From a virus, in IMG/VR virus record IMGVR_UViG_3300036820_000006, positions 35,276-99,275 of that record: a DNA stretch of 64,000 bases. The stretch is one strand, 5' to 3'. A model generated the notes under the pieces. It ran no database searches and was not told the origin of the DNA. It saw nothing but the letters and a program-made list of their open reading frames with translations. Made by a program: the position numbers and the translations under genes. This document shows, piece after piece, positions 1-8,902 of this stretch (position 1 is its first letter; each line of letters begins with the position of its first letter).

Positions 1-2
1 CG

Positions 3-1463
3 GCACTGGCGATTCCGCCGCGCAACGGCACTACGGGATGCATCACGATTGTGGCCGGGCAGGAAGACATCCCTGGTATCGGCTATCTCGAACAGATGCG
101 CCCGATCGGCGATGTGGCCGATGCGAGTGTGTGGATGGCCTACGACTACGAGGCGCTGTATCTGATGGCGACCGCGGCCGGTGACACCTCCAACGCCAGC
201 ATCTTCAACACGCAATTCACGAGCCTGCAAACCTGCGTCACGACGACGCTGACCGACGGCTCGACCAAGATGCTGTGGTTCGCGAACGGTGCCCAGATGC
301 ACGAGCTGGACATTGTGGACTCGACCCTTGCGGCGTATCCGTTGCTGGGCAGCAGCGTCGGGCCGCTGCTTTCGGGCACGCAAATCACAGCGATAGGCAC
401 CTGGCTCGACTCGAATTATTCGAGTCTGGTTGACACCCAGGGGTACGCAAAGATGGTCAACGCCTGTGACGTGGTGGGGAAGATTCCCTCGGGCGGGGGA
501 GCCCCTTACACCTCCGACGGCACAACGACAACCAGCTATCAGTGTGCTTTCTGGGCTACGTTCGGCGGGTATTTTGCCGATATTCTGAGCCCCGTCGACT
601 TAGCTTCGGCGCAGTCATATATGGCCGCATTCCTCAACGGCATGTCGCCCGGCGTCGAGCACTATAACAGCGGAACTCCGGCCCTCGGCAACGCTCCATT
701 GCTGATTACGGCAGGGCAGTCGATTCGCCTAGCCAGCGAGCTTATCCCGATGGACGTTCCGCCAATTACGACCGTGCTGTGCGCCGCCGACGGTTTCGGG
801 CGCTGCACAAATTATTTGCCTGGAGACGTCAACGTCGGCAACTTTCACGACCCGGCGGTGCCCATTCCGTTTCTGCTGAAGCAGACAGGGACCTACGCCT
901 ACTCCGGCTTCAACACGATTGACGCCTATCTTTTTCCGAATGCGGCCAACGGGGCAACGCTCGGTATGGCTCTGGGCACGGCAATCTCCAGCAACAACGT
1001 TCTTTATTTATCGTTCCACCCCAACGGTTCGGGATCGACAAGCAACTTTGGCAGCCTTGACCTCTGGGGACATAACAACGAACTCACGTGGTGGCCATCC
1101 GGAGATGTTGGTGTCGGGGGTGCGTCAACTGACCAGAACAAACTCTTCTGGGTTGGATCGACGGCTCAGTTCAATGTCGATGCGAGCGGCAACGCGGCCA
1201 CCTCCGGCACGATGGGCGCAGCGGCTTATAACCAGCACGCCGCCAGCAATACAGGGGGTACCTGCACGATGTCCTCCGGGACTTCCTGCACGATCACCTT
1301 GGGTCATACCTATACGACGCCTGTCTGTATTGTGACCCAACAGAGCGGCACGCTGACCGGCGGTGTAGTGGGTTGCACGGTTTCAGGAACGACAGTCACC
1401 ATCACCGCCGCCACGTCGAATTCAGAGGCGTGGGGGGCGTTCGTGTTCGGAAATCCCAACTAA
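3..1463 (+). CDS. Tail fibre/spike-like protein, 5' partial
   Basis: The reading frame is open to the left edge, so the gene starts outside the window; the GTG at 51 is only an internal codon. The first ~220 visible residues look like an alpha-helical toroid of the six-hairpin glycosidase type (repeated aromatic helices, YDYEALYLMA, WATFGGYF). The C-terminal ~200 residues are Gly/Ser/Thr-rich beta sequence with GTMGAAAYNQHA and a Cys-containing end motif, as in phage tail fibres and spikes. It lies directly upstream of a lyase-like gene, which suggests a host-surface-degrading tail module. No catalytic residues can be assigned. An alternative is a cell-surface glycosidase-like virion protein. 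Confidence 0.6.
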   Translation, partial: ALAIPPRNGTTGCITIVAGQEDIPGIGYLEQMRPIGDVADASVWMAYDYEALYLMATAAGDTSNASIFNTQFTSLQTCVTTTLTDGSTKMLWFANGAQMHELDIVDSTLAAYPLLGSSVGPLLSGTQITAIGTWLDSNYSSLVDTQGYAKMVNACDVVGKIPSGGGAPYTSDGTTTTSYQCAFWATFGGYFADILSPVDLASAQSYMAAFLNGMSPGVEHYNSGTPALGNAPLLITAGQSIRLASELIPMDVPPITTVLCAADGFGRCTNYLPGDVNVGNFHDPAVPIPFLLKQTGTYAYSGFNTIDAYLFPNAANGATLGMALGTAISSNNVLYLSFHPNGSGSTSNFGSLDLWGHNNELTWWPSGDVGVGGASTDQNKLFWVGSTAQFNVDASGNAATSGTMGAAAYNQHAASNTGGTCTMSSGTSCTITLGHTYTTPVCIVTQQSGTLTGGVVGCTVSGTTVTITAATSNSEAWGAFVFGNPN

Positions 1464-1484
1464 TTTTAGGCGAAGGAAACCACA

Positions 1485-4400
1485 ATGGGCGTAGGAGACA
1501 TTCTCGGAGAAACCAGCAAGAGGCTAAGAATAGCCGCATCTCTTCTTCTGCTCTCGTTCATTCTCTTCCCGCTCGCCCTCTTCGCGCAGACGGTTCAGAC
1601 CTTCGCGGTGCCGGCGGCTATAAGCGTCCCCGTGGATACCGTGCAGACCTGCAAAGCCATCGTGAACGGCTCTCTCAATCAGGCAGTGACGTGGAGTTCA
1701 ACAGGAGGGATGTTGAGCGCGGGGCAAGATCCCAACACCGAAGGCATCACCTCCGCGAGCACGGGGACCTTCACGCTGACAGCAACCTCCGTTGCCGATG
1801 GGACGAAGACCGCGAGCTGCGTGGTTACCTTCACCGGCGATCCGTCCGTAGCGACAACCTATCCGCGGCTGATTCTTCCCGCCAGTCAAGTCGCTACCAT
1901 GCAGGCCAAGGGGTTGACCAGCAATCCTCTGTACTCCGCGATCTTTACTCCAGCACAAGCTGCGTATACAGCCGACTCGGCGATCTGGACGTTTTCGACG
2001 TGGAGCGGATCGGCCTGCACCGGAGGGTCGGGACCAAGCTCGGACCAGAGCCAGAACTTCGTGGAGAACGACGCCTTCTGGATGGCGCAAGTCGCGCTGA
2101 TGGATAACAGTTCCAGCAACCGGAACCAGTACGGCTGCCCAGCGCACGATGTCTTCATGACCAACATTGAATACGCCATCAATGGTGAGTTCAAGGTCGA
2201 TGGAAACCGCATGTCGGGGAGCGCAGACCAGTTCGCGTTGACCGCCGACCTACTGCTGGGCGGAGGCTATCTCAGTTCCGCCGATCAGGCTGTAGTGCGA
2301 AACTTCCTCGCCGTGGTTGCGTACGACCAGGTGAACTCCTTCTATGGCTCAGAGGGGGTTATTGGAAGCTACAACAGCGCGACGCAGTTCACGAATTTCG
2401 GGGATAGCAGCTACGTCTTCATGCGCGCCATGGGGAACAACTACACGCAGTCGCGCATGTTGATCCTCACGGCGGCGGCGCTTCAGTTCGACGACAACAC
2501 GAGCGCCGACCCGCTGATGCCCACTGGGGGCGTAGTGAGCGCGCCGCCGCAAAATCAAGGCAGCACATGGACGGTAGGAGAGCAGTTCACCATAGGCTCC
2601 GGCGCGGCGGTGGGGCAATGCACCGCAGTATCGGGCGGCGCCTGCACGGCAACGGAAGTCATTACTGCCTCGACCGGGTATAACAACACCTCGAATCCCC
2701 TCAGCACAACAGCGACTTCGGGCAGCGGAACCGGCTTGACGGTGAATATCGTGGCGCTCAACACCTGCGGCGCGGCGCGAGGGACCTTATGCCCGGACGG
2801 CAGCGGGGGCGACCTGCACGCCTATTGGGGCTACATGACCGGCGCGATGCTATACAAATACTGGGCCAACGAAGAAGACCCCGGCATCACGCAGCAGGCC
2901 TACAACGCCGCATACGCCAACCTGCCGTCCAATCCTTCATGTAGCACGGAGTGGGGCGGGACGGCCCCCTGCATGGGCAGCAGCCAAGGCGGGGAGGCAA
3001 GCGAGGGAACATTTTACGGCAATGCCTTCGCCGGATTTATTCAGACAGCGATTGCGATTCAGAATGCCGGGTACTTCAACCCGTCGCTGTACGGCCCGCA
3101 GATGAGCGCGCTGACTTCCAGCTACAACGATCAGCGCATACTCGCCGATTACACGGCTATGACGGGGATGAGCGGACTTCAGGCCGAGCCTGCTCGTTGG
3201 AACTTCCTCACCAACGGCGATTCGGACAACAATTACGTCTACCCAGCCAGCTACAGCACCGAATCGACGATGTTGATGGACGACTACCTTAGCGGAAGAA
3301 CCGACCGCGCGAACAATCTGGAGTGGATTGTATTGAACAGCGCGTGGGGCGGGGCGGATGGAACCCATAGCTGCACGATGGGACCGTGCGGGTTCATCAA
3401 CTCTCTCGCCGATCCTTTTGGCGAAGCGACGCTGCCGGACATCTTCATCGCGTTGCCAGCGGGTAACCCGGTGACCGTAAATCCTCCCACCGACCCGCGT
3501 GCGACGCTTCCGACCGACTGGTACGACATCGGCAATCAGCATATCGCCGTGCGGGATAACGGTTGGGCCACGGGAACGGGAACGATCTTCTCCACCTATT
3601 GCACCAACACCCACATCGACCACGAACACGGGTTTTGCGGAGGCTTTGATGTGTACTCGAACGGCGAGTACATCGCAAAAGGCCGGACGGAGTTCAACGA
3701 CTACAACGATGCGATGAGCGCCGCGATGTACAAGCAGACCGCTCCGGCGTTGCAATTCCCCGGCCAGACGACCTGCACCGTGAATCCTTCGTCAAACTTC
3801 TGTTCCTATTGGGAGGGGTTCACTTTCGGAGGGGAGATGTGGCACGGAACGCAAGGCGGAGTGGCCACGCTGCTGCATTCGGACTCGCCGGTCTACGTGG
3901 CCTCGACCGCCGACGACACAGTTCTCAACACGGGAGCCGCCACCAACAGCCACTACTCCCCATTCAATCAAACATCCCTGCGGTCTACCTCGCAAATCTA
4001 TCTGCGCGGATCGCAACAGGTCATCACCTACAACCGGGTCGCCACCGGGACGAATTCGTGGAACAAGTCGAACTTCTTCGTCACGACCGGAGCGCCGACG
4101 ATCAGTGGCGGGACGGCGACGTGGCTGACCCGCTCGGGAACGCAGAAGGCCGCGTGGACACCTTTGCTCCCTGCCGGTGCGACGTTCACCAACGCCAGGT
4201 TGCCGCAGTATGTGACCATCACCGCCGCGCATTCCACACTGAACAGCGGCTCAACAATGCAGGCAACCTGCACGGTGACCTACGCGGACGGCTCGACGGC
4301 TGACGTATCGTCCCTGACGGGCTGGGCTGGGAATTTGACGTGGACGGTCGATACTCCGACCGTTGCCACCGTGGCATCGGCGGGCTTGATTACGCCGGTT

Positions 4401-4964
4401 GCGGCGGGCAGCTTCAATCTGCGCTGCGGCTGGCTGGGCGTGTATGGCAACGCCCCAATCACCATCACCTCCGGCTCGTCCAGTGGGACGACAAACGTTG
4501 TCGGCGACCAAGACCAGCTTGACGACTGGGAGCCGTACACATTGGTCCAGGTTGATGCTGGGAACGCCACGAGCACGAACTTCCTCTCCGTATTGCAGTG
4601 GGGAGCGTCCAGCTTCACTCCTGCGACGGCAACGGCGGTCACTTCGAGTTCGGGCCAGACCTTCGACGGCACTCTGGTGGGTACGACGCTGGCCATGTTC
4701 ATGCGCGTTCCTGCTACGTTCACCGGCGTGACTTTCCCAGCCTCCAGCGCCACAACGCTGTACGTGGCGGACCTAACCCCGAACACGAGCTACACGGTTT
4801 CGGGCGCAGGGACTCCGGGTTCCTGCACAACCGATCCGGCTGGGGTATGCACCTTCTCTGCCACCGGGACAGGCAACATCAGCGTCAGTCCCGGTGGCGT
4901 GGCCGCACCGCCAGTCAATTTAACTGGGACTATCAGCATTACAGGAAGCGCGGTTATCCGATGA
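1485..4964 (+). CDS. Secreted heparinase II/III-like polysaccharide lyase with Ig-like domains
   Basis: 1159 aa; ATG follows AAGGAA. Residues ~15-35 form a hydrophobic signal peptide ending ALFAQ. An Ig-like (BIG2-type) domain follows. The segment beginning YPRLILPASQVATMQAKG is the usual entry to an alpha/alpha-toroid lyase domain. At ~710-720 the motif HIDHEHGFCGGFDVYSNGEY matches the His-rich strand of heparinase II/III-like beta-sandwiches. A second Ig-like domain (residues ~910-1010) and a beta C-terminus complete it. Family knowledge: such enzymes cleave acidic polysaccharides by beta-elimination. Inference: a capsule or exopolysaccharide depolymerase. A Sec signal is odd for a virion protein and suggests export from the infected cell or host ancestry. 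Confidence 0.65.
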   Translation: MGVGDILGETSKRLRIAASLLLLSFILFPLALFAQTVQTFAVPAAISVPVDTVQTCKAIVNGSLNQAVTWSSTGGMLSAGQDPNTEGITSASTGTFTLTATSVADGTKTASCVVTFTGDPSVATTYPRLILPASQVATMQAKGLTSNPLYSAIFTPAQAAYTADSAIWTFSTWSGSACTGGSGPSSDQSQNFVENDAFWMAQVALMDNSSSNRNQYGCPAHDVFMTNIEYAINGEFKVDGNRMSGSADQFALTADLLLGGGYLSSADQAVVRNFLAVVAYDQVNSFYGSEGVIGSYNSATQFTNFGDSSYVFMRAMGNNYTQSRMLILTAAALQFDDNTSADPLMPTGGVVSAPPQNQGSTWTVGEQFTIGSGAAVGQCTAVSGGACTATEVITASTGYNNTSNPLSTTATSGSGTGLTVNIVALNTCGAARGTLCPDGSGGDLHAYWGYMTGAMLYKYWANEEDPGITQQAYNAAYANLPSNPSCSTEWGGTAPCMGSSQGGEASEGTFYGNAFAGFIQTAIAIQNAGYFNPSLYGPQMSALTSSYNDQRILADYTAMTGMSGLQAEPARWNFLTNGDSDNNYVYPASYSTESTMLMDDYLSGRTDRANNLEWIVLNSAWGGADGTHSCTMGPCGFINSLADPFGEATLPDIFIALPAGNPVTVNPPTDPRATLPTDWYDIGNQHIAVRDNGWATGTGTIFSTYCTNTHIDHEHGFCGGFDVYSNGEYIAKGRTEFNDYNDAMSAAMYKQTAPALQFPGQTTCTVNPSSNFCSYWEGFTFGGEMWHGTQGGVATLLHSDSPVYVASTADDTVLNTGAATNSHYSPFNQTSLRSTSQIYLRGSQQVITYNRVATGTNSWNKSNFFVTTGAPTISGGTATWLTRSGTQKAAWTPLLPAGATFTNARLPQYVTITAAHSTLNSGSTMQATCTVTYADGSTADVSSLTGWAGNLTWTVDTPTVATVASAGLITPVAAGSFNLRCGWLGVYGNAPITITSGSSSGTTNVVGDQDQLDDWEPYTLVQVDAGNATSTNFLSVLQWGASSFTPATATAVTSSSGQTFDGTLVGTTLAMFMRVPATFTGVTFPASSATTLYVADLTPNTSYTVSGAGTPGSCTTDPAGVCTFSATGTGNISVSPGGVAAPPVNLTGTISITGSAVIR

Positions 4965-5560
4965 GAGCTACGCTGCTCCTGCTCGCGTTGCAGTCGGTCG
5001 CATTGACATGGACGCCTTCTCCAACCCCCGGAGCAGTATCGAGCGTCTATCGCATCGGAGATGCGTGTCCTTCAACTATTACAGGCGGTATCCAGCTTGC
5101 TAGCGGACTTACTGGGGCAACATTCATCGATACCACCCCGGTTGCAGGCTCAACCTATAGCTACTACCTGACCGCCATCGCACCGGGCTATGCCACTTCA
5201 CCTCCATCTAATTGTGTTACGGAGTCGATACCTAACCCAGCCCCGCCGCCCCCGCCGCCGCCACCGCCAGCACTCACGCCTGCCCTGCTCACAATTGGCG
5301 TTTCAGCCTCAAACGTAAATATGAGTAAAGTTTCCGTAGCGGTCAAAGCTGCCACTGGAAAAGTTGTGCCTCAAGGTACCGTTACATGGACCATACAAGG
5401 CACCACTATTTTCACCACCACACTCACTCGGCAAGGCCAGACTTCCGCCTCAATATGCACCATGTTGATGCAGTTTTTGCCGGTCACTATTACATATTCC
5501 GGCAGCAGCACCTTTGCCCCATCTACAATTACGCTGCCTGCTACAGGTTACAGAAATTGA
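4961..5560 (+). CDS. Small secreted fibronectin/Ig-like protein
   Basis: 199 aa. ATG overlaps the stop of the lyase gene (ATGA), so the two are translationally coupled. A short hydrophobic N-terminus (MRATLLLLALQSVAL) could act as a signal peptide. A Fn3-like stretch (TWTPSPTPG...SVYRI...GSTYSYYLTAIAPG) follows, then a run of nine prolines, then an Ig-like beta domain (GTVTWTIQGTTIFTTT). No enzymatic motif is seen. Together with the lyase it looks like a carbohydrate-binding or adhesion accessory. Upstream in-frame codons exist, but the overlapping ATG is the natural start. Confidence 0.6.
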   Translation: MRATLLLLALQSVALTWTPSPTPGAVSSVYRIGDACPSTITGGIQLASGLTGATFIDTTPVAGSTYSYYLTAIAPGYATSPPSNCVTESIPNPAPPPPPPPPPALTPALLTIGVSASNVNMSKVSVAVKAATGKVVPQGTVTWTIQGTTIFTTTLTRQGQTSASICTMLMQFLPVTITYSGSSTFAPSTITLPATGYRN

Positions 5561-5668
5561 TTGTGTTAGCTCCATAGGGCGCTTTAAAGTGATTGCGCAC
5601 CTTAGGGTATCTAACCTCAGGAAATCCGACCCTCGAAGACGGTGCATCCTAAGGAGGAAAGTGGGCCA

Positions 5669-6001
5669 ATGCCGCCAGAGGGGTCAGCATTCATGCAAGC
5701 TAAGATCGATGGACTGGAAAAAGTGGTAGCAGGATTGTCGGCTACGATGGAAGCCAATCACAGGCAGAATCGTGGGGATATCCATCGATTGTTCGACAAT
5801 CAACAGACCATCGCTGACTCAATTCGTGTAGGGTTAGATCATATCGCAGATAAAATTAGTATTCGCTGCGATGGAATTGAGAGCGATGTTATGGACTTAA
5901 GATTGAAGTGGGCACGCGCTACGGGCTACTCAGCAGCGGTAGCTGGATTATGCGCGCTGCTGTTCGAACTTATCAAATTGGGGATAGATCACATTCGATG
6001 A
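5669..6001 (+). CDS. Small coiled-coil membrane protein
   Basis: 110 aa. The start at 5669 is chosen because AAGGAGG at 5651-5657 lies 11 bases upstream. Residues ~10-75 are predicted helical with heptad-like spacing (KIDGLEKVVAGLSATMEANH), followed by one transmembrane segment near the C-terminus (GYSAAVAGLCALLFELIKLG). This coiled-coil plus anchor arrangement is typical of small proteins next to phage lysis genes. Its stop overlaps the start of the SleB-type hydrolase by ATGA. A role in lysis control or as a spanin-like protein is inference only. Confidence 0.55.
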   Translation: MPPEGSAFMQAKIDGLEKVVAGLSATMEANHRQNRGDIHRLFDNQQTIADSIRVGLDHIADKISIRCDGIESDVMDLRLKWARATGYSAAVAGLCALLFELIKLGIDHIR

Positions 6002-6444
6002 ACAGTCATGCTGATTACGCGCTTCTCGCCTTATGTTTGTGGAAAGAAGATCGTTCTGGAGGAAACACTGGTATGACTGCTGTGGCCTGCGTAGTGCGCA
6101 ACCGGGCCACACGTAATCACACCACTTATTATGAGGAGCTAACTGAGCCTGAGCAATTCTCCTCACTAACCGCCAAAGGCGACCCGGAGCTGACGGTATT
6201 CCCCAAGCCGAACGACATCTGGTGGCAGGCAGCACAGCTTATCGCGGGCAATGTGGTCGATGGCAACGTGGCTGACATCACCGGAGGGGCGACGATGTAT
6301 TATGCGCCCCGAGGGCTGGGGCCGACCACTAAAACATTTACGCCACCTGGTGGCCAGCTGGTGCCGTTTCCTGAGGACTGGAATGCAACCGTGCTCACTT
6401 ACACTGTAACCATAGGCGGACAACTCTTCTTTCGGCCGAATTAG
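5998..6444 (+). CDS. Endolysin: SleB-type cell wall hydrolase
   Basis: 148 aa. ATG overlaps the preceding stop. The sequence follows the Hydrolase_2/SleB pattern: ALCLWKEDRSGGNTGMTAVA, VVRNRA, a QFS motif (EPEQFSSL), then GNVVDGNVADITGGATMYYA near the C-terminus. Family members cleave peptidoglycan glycan strands as amidase or lytic-transglycosylase-like enzymes in spore germination and phage lysis. There is no signal peptide, so export would need the holin-like protein encoded next. Length is normal for the catalytic domain alone. Confidence 0.8.
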   Translation: MNSHADYALLALCLWKEDRSGGNTGMTAVACVVRNRATRNHTTYYEELTEPEQFSSLTAKGDPELTVFPKPNDIWWQAAQLIAGNVVDGNVADITGGATMYYAPRGLGPTTKTFTPPGGQLVPFPEDWNATVLTYTVTIGGQLFFRPN

Positions 6445-6485
6445 CCCCTGAAAACTCTTTACTCACCTCTGGCTTGCATGCTCTC

Positions 6486-6830
6486 ATGCGGGCCATGAGC
6501 AAAGCATGGACATCATTGCAGACGTGGCTGAGCAAGCATTCCATCAGTTCCAAAACGATAGCCTCTGTATGGCTGTTTATCGTAGCGATGTTCTATGCAG
6601 AGCCAAGCTTCCGCGAATATGTAAAGCAGGCTTATACCCACCTACCGCTCTGGCTGCACGGTTTTATTGCGGGGGTGGTTCTGCCCGCGTGCTTGTTCTG
6701 GAAGACGTGGAAGACGGTGCGGGAGACTCCAACAGCTTCAGTAGCGCGAACGGCCTCAGCGACTAGCTCAGCGAACAGCTCGGCGGCTAACTCATTCGGT
6801 TCTTCAGGCCCACTCAATCTCAACCAGTAA
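6486..6830 (+). CDS. Holin-like membrane protein
   Basis: 114 aa from ATG 6486; ATG 6495 and TTG 6474 are alternatives, and no strong ribosome site separates them. Two hydrophobic segments are visible, TIASVWLFIVAMFYA and HGFIAGVVLPACLFW, followed by a Ser/Ala/Thr-rich hydrophilic tail (ASVARTASATSSANSSAANS). Two membrane spans, small size and position after the endolysin fit a class II-like holin, which would permeabilise the inner membrane to release the hydrolase. No family-specific motif was recognised. Confidence 0.55.
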   Translation: MRAMSKAWTSLQTWLSKHSISSKTIASVWLFIVAMFYAEPSFREYVKQAYTHLPLWLHGFIAGVVLPACLFWKTWKTVRETPTASVARTASATSSANSSAANSFGSSGPLNLNQ

Positions 6831-6844
6831 GGGAGAAGGCAGCA

Positions 6845-7429
6845 ATGAAACAACTCACGCTCACGCTCAAGCCTAAGTCCAAGCTCGACCGCAGGTGCTT
6901 CCTCAAACTCACAGGCACGGCTGCGGCAATCACTGTGATACCTAGCTCGCTGCTGCTCTCTGGCTGCAATTCCGAATCCATCGTGCAGGGCCTCAACATC
7001 GTGCTTCAGTCGGCCGAAGGCATTCTCAACGTGCTTGCGCCCGGTGATCCATGGGCTGCGGATTTCCAGCAAGCGGTAGCCGCGCTGCAGCAGGCCGAGG
7101 CGGCATGGCAAGGCGGCGGCGCGATCAACATTATCGTGTCGGCGCTGAACACGCTGGAAGCGGTCACTGCTGTGGTTCCGTTCACCGCGCCTTATTCTGC
7201 ATTGATCGACATTCTCGTGGCTGGAATTGAATCAGTGCTGCTGCTGATTCAGAACCAGAATCCATCAGTGTCGGTCGCAGCGGCCGCGACTGCGCACCCG
7301 AATCCGCACGAGGGCAAATATCATCTGGGCAGGCCACATGCATTTCAGACCCCGGTGGGCGTTTACCGCAAGGCATGGAATGATGCCGTGAAAGCGAACC
7401 CCGTGCTGGCGGCGGCTAAGCTGCAGTAG
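6845..7429 (+). CDS. Tat-type lipoprotein
   Basis: 194 aa; AGGGAGAAGG precedes ATG. The N-terminus carries a twin-arginine motif, LDRRCFLK (R16, R17), then a hydrophobic h-region and the lipobox LLLSGC with Cys41. This predicts export folded through Tat and lipidation at Cys41. The mature part is Ala/Gln-rich helix (QQAVAALQQAEAAWQGG) with a hydrophobic stretch (SALIDILVAGIESVLLLIQ) and a basic, proline-containing tail. Its position in the lysis block suggests an outer-membrane lysis partner (o-spanin-like) or a superinfection-exclusion lipoprotein. Neither role is proven. Confidence 0.6.
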   Translation: MKQLTLTLKPKSKLDRRCFLKLTGTAAAITVIPSSLLLSGCNSESIVQGLNIVLQSAEGILNVLAPGDPWAADFQQAVAALQQAEAAWQGGGAINIIVSALNTLEAVTAVVPFTAPYSALIDILVAGIESVLLLIQNQNPSVSVAAAATAHPNPHEGKYHLGRPHAFQTPVGVYRKAWNDAVKANPVLAAAKLQ

Positions 7430-7490
7430 GAGCTAGGAGCTGGGAGCTAGGAGCTGGGAGCTGGGAGCTGGGAGCTAGGAGCTGGGAGCT
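7428..7490 (+). repeat. Nine tandem RGGAGCT heptamers upstream of protease gene
   Basis: Nine perfect 7-bp units (AGGAGCT or GGGAGCT) run without a break from 7428, which overlaps the lipoprotein stop codon, to 7490. The protease ATG follows at 7495. Every unit contains a Shine-Dalgarno-like GGAG, so the leader offers nine spaced ribosome-binding cores; the last ends only a few bases before the ATG. Slippage of this repeat could alter expression of the protease. Confidence 0.9.
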
Positions 7491-7494
7491 GGCT

Positions 7495-8304
7495 ATGGCA
7501 TTGAAGCGACTTTACACTGCTCTACGCGATTCACTTGATCCGCGTGATAGAGTGCTGCCTCAACCCGCATCTCTTATGTCACCTTTGCCTACTGTGCCTA
7601 ATGTGAGCTTAGCGCAATGGCTGGGGACTGTGAAGGACCAAGGAGCTACCGGGAGCTGCACGGCGCAAGCAGGCACGGGCATTTTAGAATGGCATTACAA
7701 CCGCTTTAAATCTCAATCTCTGGCATTCTCACCACAATTCCTGTATCGTGCCGAGCGGATTGTTGAGGGCGATGTCACGATGGATGGCGGCGCACAGTCT
7801 CGCACTATGATGAAAGTGCTGTGCCAGTATGGGACCTGTTTAGAAAGTAGCGATCCTTACAATGGGAATACCGGTTGGCAGCAGCCTACTACTCTAGCGC
7901 AACTAGCAGAAGCGCGTGGCTATCGCATGGGCGCTTATCATCGCGTCAGTGATCTTGAAACATTGAAAGGCGTGCTCAGGTCCGGTTATGTGTCCTCACT
8001 CGCTATTGAGGTTTACGAAAGCTTTGAGACGCAGCTGGTAGCGGAAACCGGTACTGTGCCAGTACCCGCTAAAAGTGAGCAGTTCCTTGGCGGCCATGAG
8101 GTTTATTGCTATGGCTATGACGATGTGCGCAGCGTGCTGCTATGCCGAAATTCGTGGGGACTGGACTGGGGCGCGGCTGGAGACTTCACTCTTCCGTATG
8201 GCTATTGGTCAGCGGGCTATGTGATGGATTCGTGGTGCTGTCATTTTGGGTCTCCTTGGAAGCTAGCGCCGTCGCTAGCGAACCTACCCAACCAGCACCC
8301 ATAG
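7495..8304 (+). CDS. Papain-like (C1A) cysteine peptidase
   Basis: 269 aa. All C1 landmarks are present: Gln49 and catalytic Cys55 in VKDQGATGSCTAQA, His201 in GGHEVYCYGYDD, and Asn219 in CRNSWGLDWGAAGDF. There is no signal peptide and only a short N-terminal extension, so no classical inhibitory propeptide. Papain-like proteases are uncommon in phage genomes. Substrates cannot be inferred; host protein turnover, virion maturation and lysis are possible. It is the last rightward gene before the convergent early region, and its 3' end overlaps the leftward gene ending at 8186 by about 120 bp. Confidence 0.8.
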   Translation: MALKRLYTALRDSLDPRDRVLPQPASLMSPLPTVPNVSLAQWLGTVKDQGATGSCTAQAGTGILEWHYNRFKSQSLAFSPQFLYRAERIVEGDVTMDGGAQSRTMMKVLCQYGTCLESSDPYNGNTGWQQPTTLAQLAEARGYRMGAYHRVSDLETLKGVLRSGYVSSLAIEVYESFETQLVAETGTVPVPAKSEQFLGGHEVYCYGYDDVRSVLLCRNSWGLDWGAAGDFTLPYGYWSAGYVMDSWCCHFGSPWKLAPSLANLPNQHP

Positions 8305-8584
8305 CTAACTTATCTATCTCCTGTGCAGGCATGCTCTGGCTCACTGCTTTCGCAGCAGCATCAGCTTTCATACGTGACAACCATTGCTGAGCCGCTTTGA
8401 TGACGCACGCATCGCTGCAAGCATCGGTGGCCAGTATGCGGTTATAATGATAGCCATGAGGCTCCGCACCCTCCCATGGCACCACCTCAAAGCCAACTCC
8501 AGTTGAATAAACAGTGAACCAGTGATTAGTTTCTTTCTTGATGGCATCGCAGATGCCACAAAATGTGGTTGGTTTGGTTGGCAT
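8186..8584 (-). CDS. Small phage protein with Cys pairs
   Basis: 132 aa. The start at 8584 is supported by AAGGAG eight bases upstream on the minus strand; the in-frame TTG alternative belongs to another frame. N-terminal FCGIC, then TNHWFTVY and DACSDACVIKAAQQWLSR, suggest a small metal-binding fold. It resembles conserved uncharacterised proteins of soil phages, and no function is known. The 3' end overlaps the convergent protease gene, so antisense interference is possible. Confidence 0.6.
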   Translation of the reverse strand: MPTKPTTFCGICDAIKKETNHWFTVYSTGVGFEVVPWEGAEPHGYHYNRILATDACSDACVIKAAQQWLSRMKADAAAKAVSQSMPAQEIDKLAMGAGWVGSLATALASKETQNDSTTNPSHSPLTNSHTEE

Positions 8585-8627
8585 GGCAACTCCTTTTGGT
8601 TTATTTAAATTAGATAGAATCGCTCAC

Positions 8628-8852
8628 TTAGTGGGCCTCCGATTTGGCCTTAGGTTTATAGGAATGCGCAGGAATTAGGCGGCTGACAATGAGCGCAAAC
8701 GTTGCAAGCAGGAGCGCACATTGACCTCCAGTAGACAGCGGCAAGCCGACCTCGAACCATGCTGACCCGGCGAACCAAATGAAGGCCACCATGCTCATAC
8801 AAACCCCACTGACTACAAGCACCATTCCAATCGCTAGCAGTATCTTCTTCAT
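8628..8852 (-). CDS. Two-span small membrane protein
   Basis: 74 aa, ATG preceded by GAGGAGATGAGGA. Two hydrophobic helices (LLAIGMVLVVSGVCMSMVAF and CALLLATFALIVSRLI) are separated by a short loop, with a basic C-terminal tail. No motif identifies a role. It is the second gene of the leftward early transcription unit and may be a host-membrane modifier or immunity factor. Confidence 0.6.
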   Translation of the reverse strand: MKKILLAIGMVLVVSGVCMSMVAFIWFAGSAWFEVGLPLSTGGQCALLLATFALIVSRLIPAHSYKPKAKSEAH

Positions 8853-8902
8853 TCCTCATCTCCTCGCTCACCGGTTTTGAAATTCAGGGAAAAGCGGCTT
8901 GT

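Noticed and set aside
1373-2107. Arg/Ser-rich ORFs overlapping the lyase gene in other frames
   Set aside because: Composition is typical of out-of-frame GC-rich sequence; the lyase frame has clear domains.
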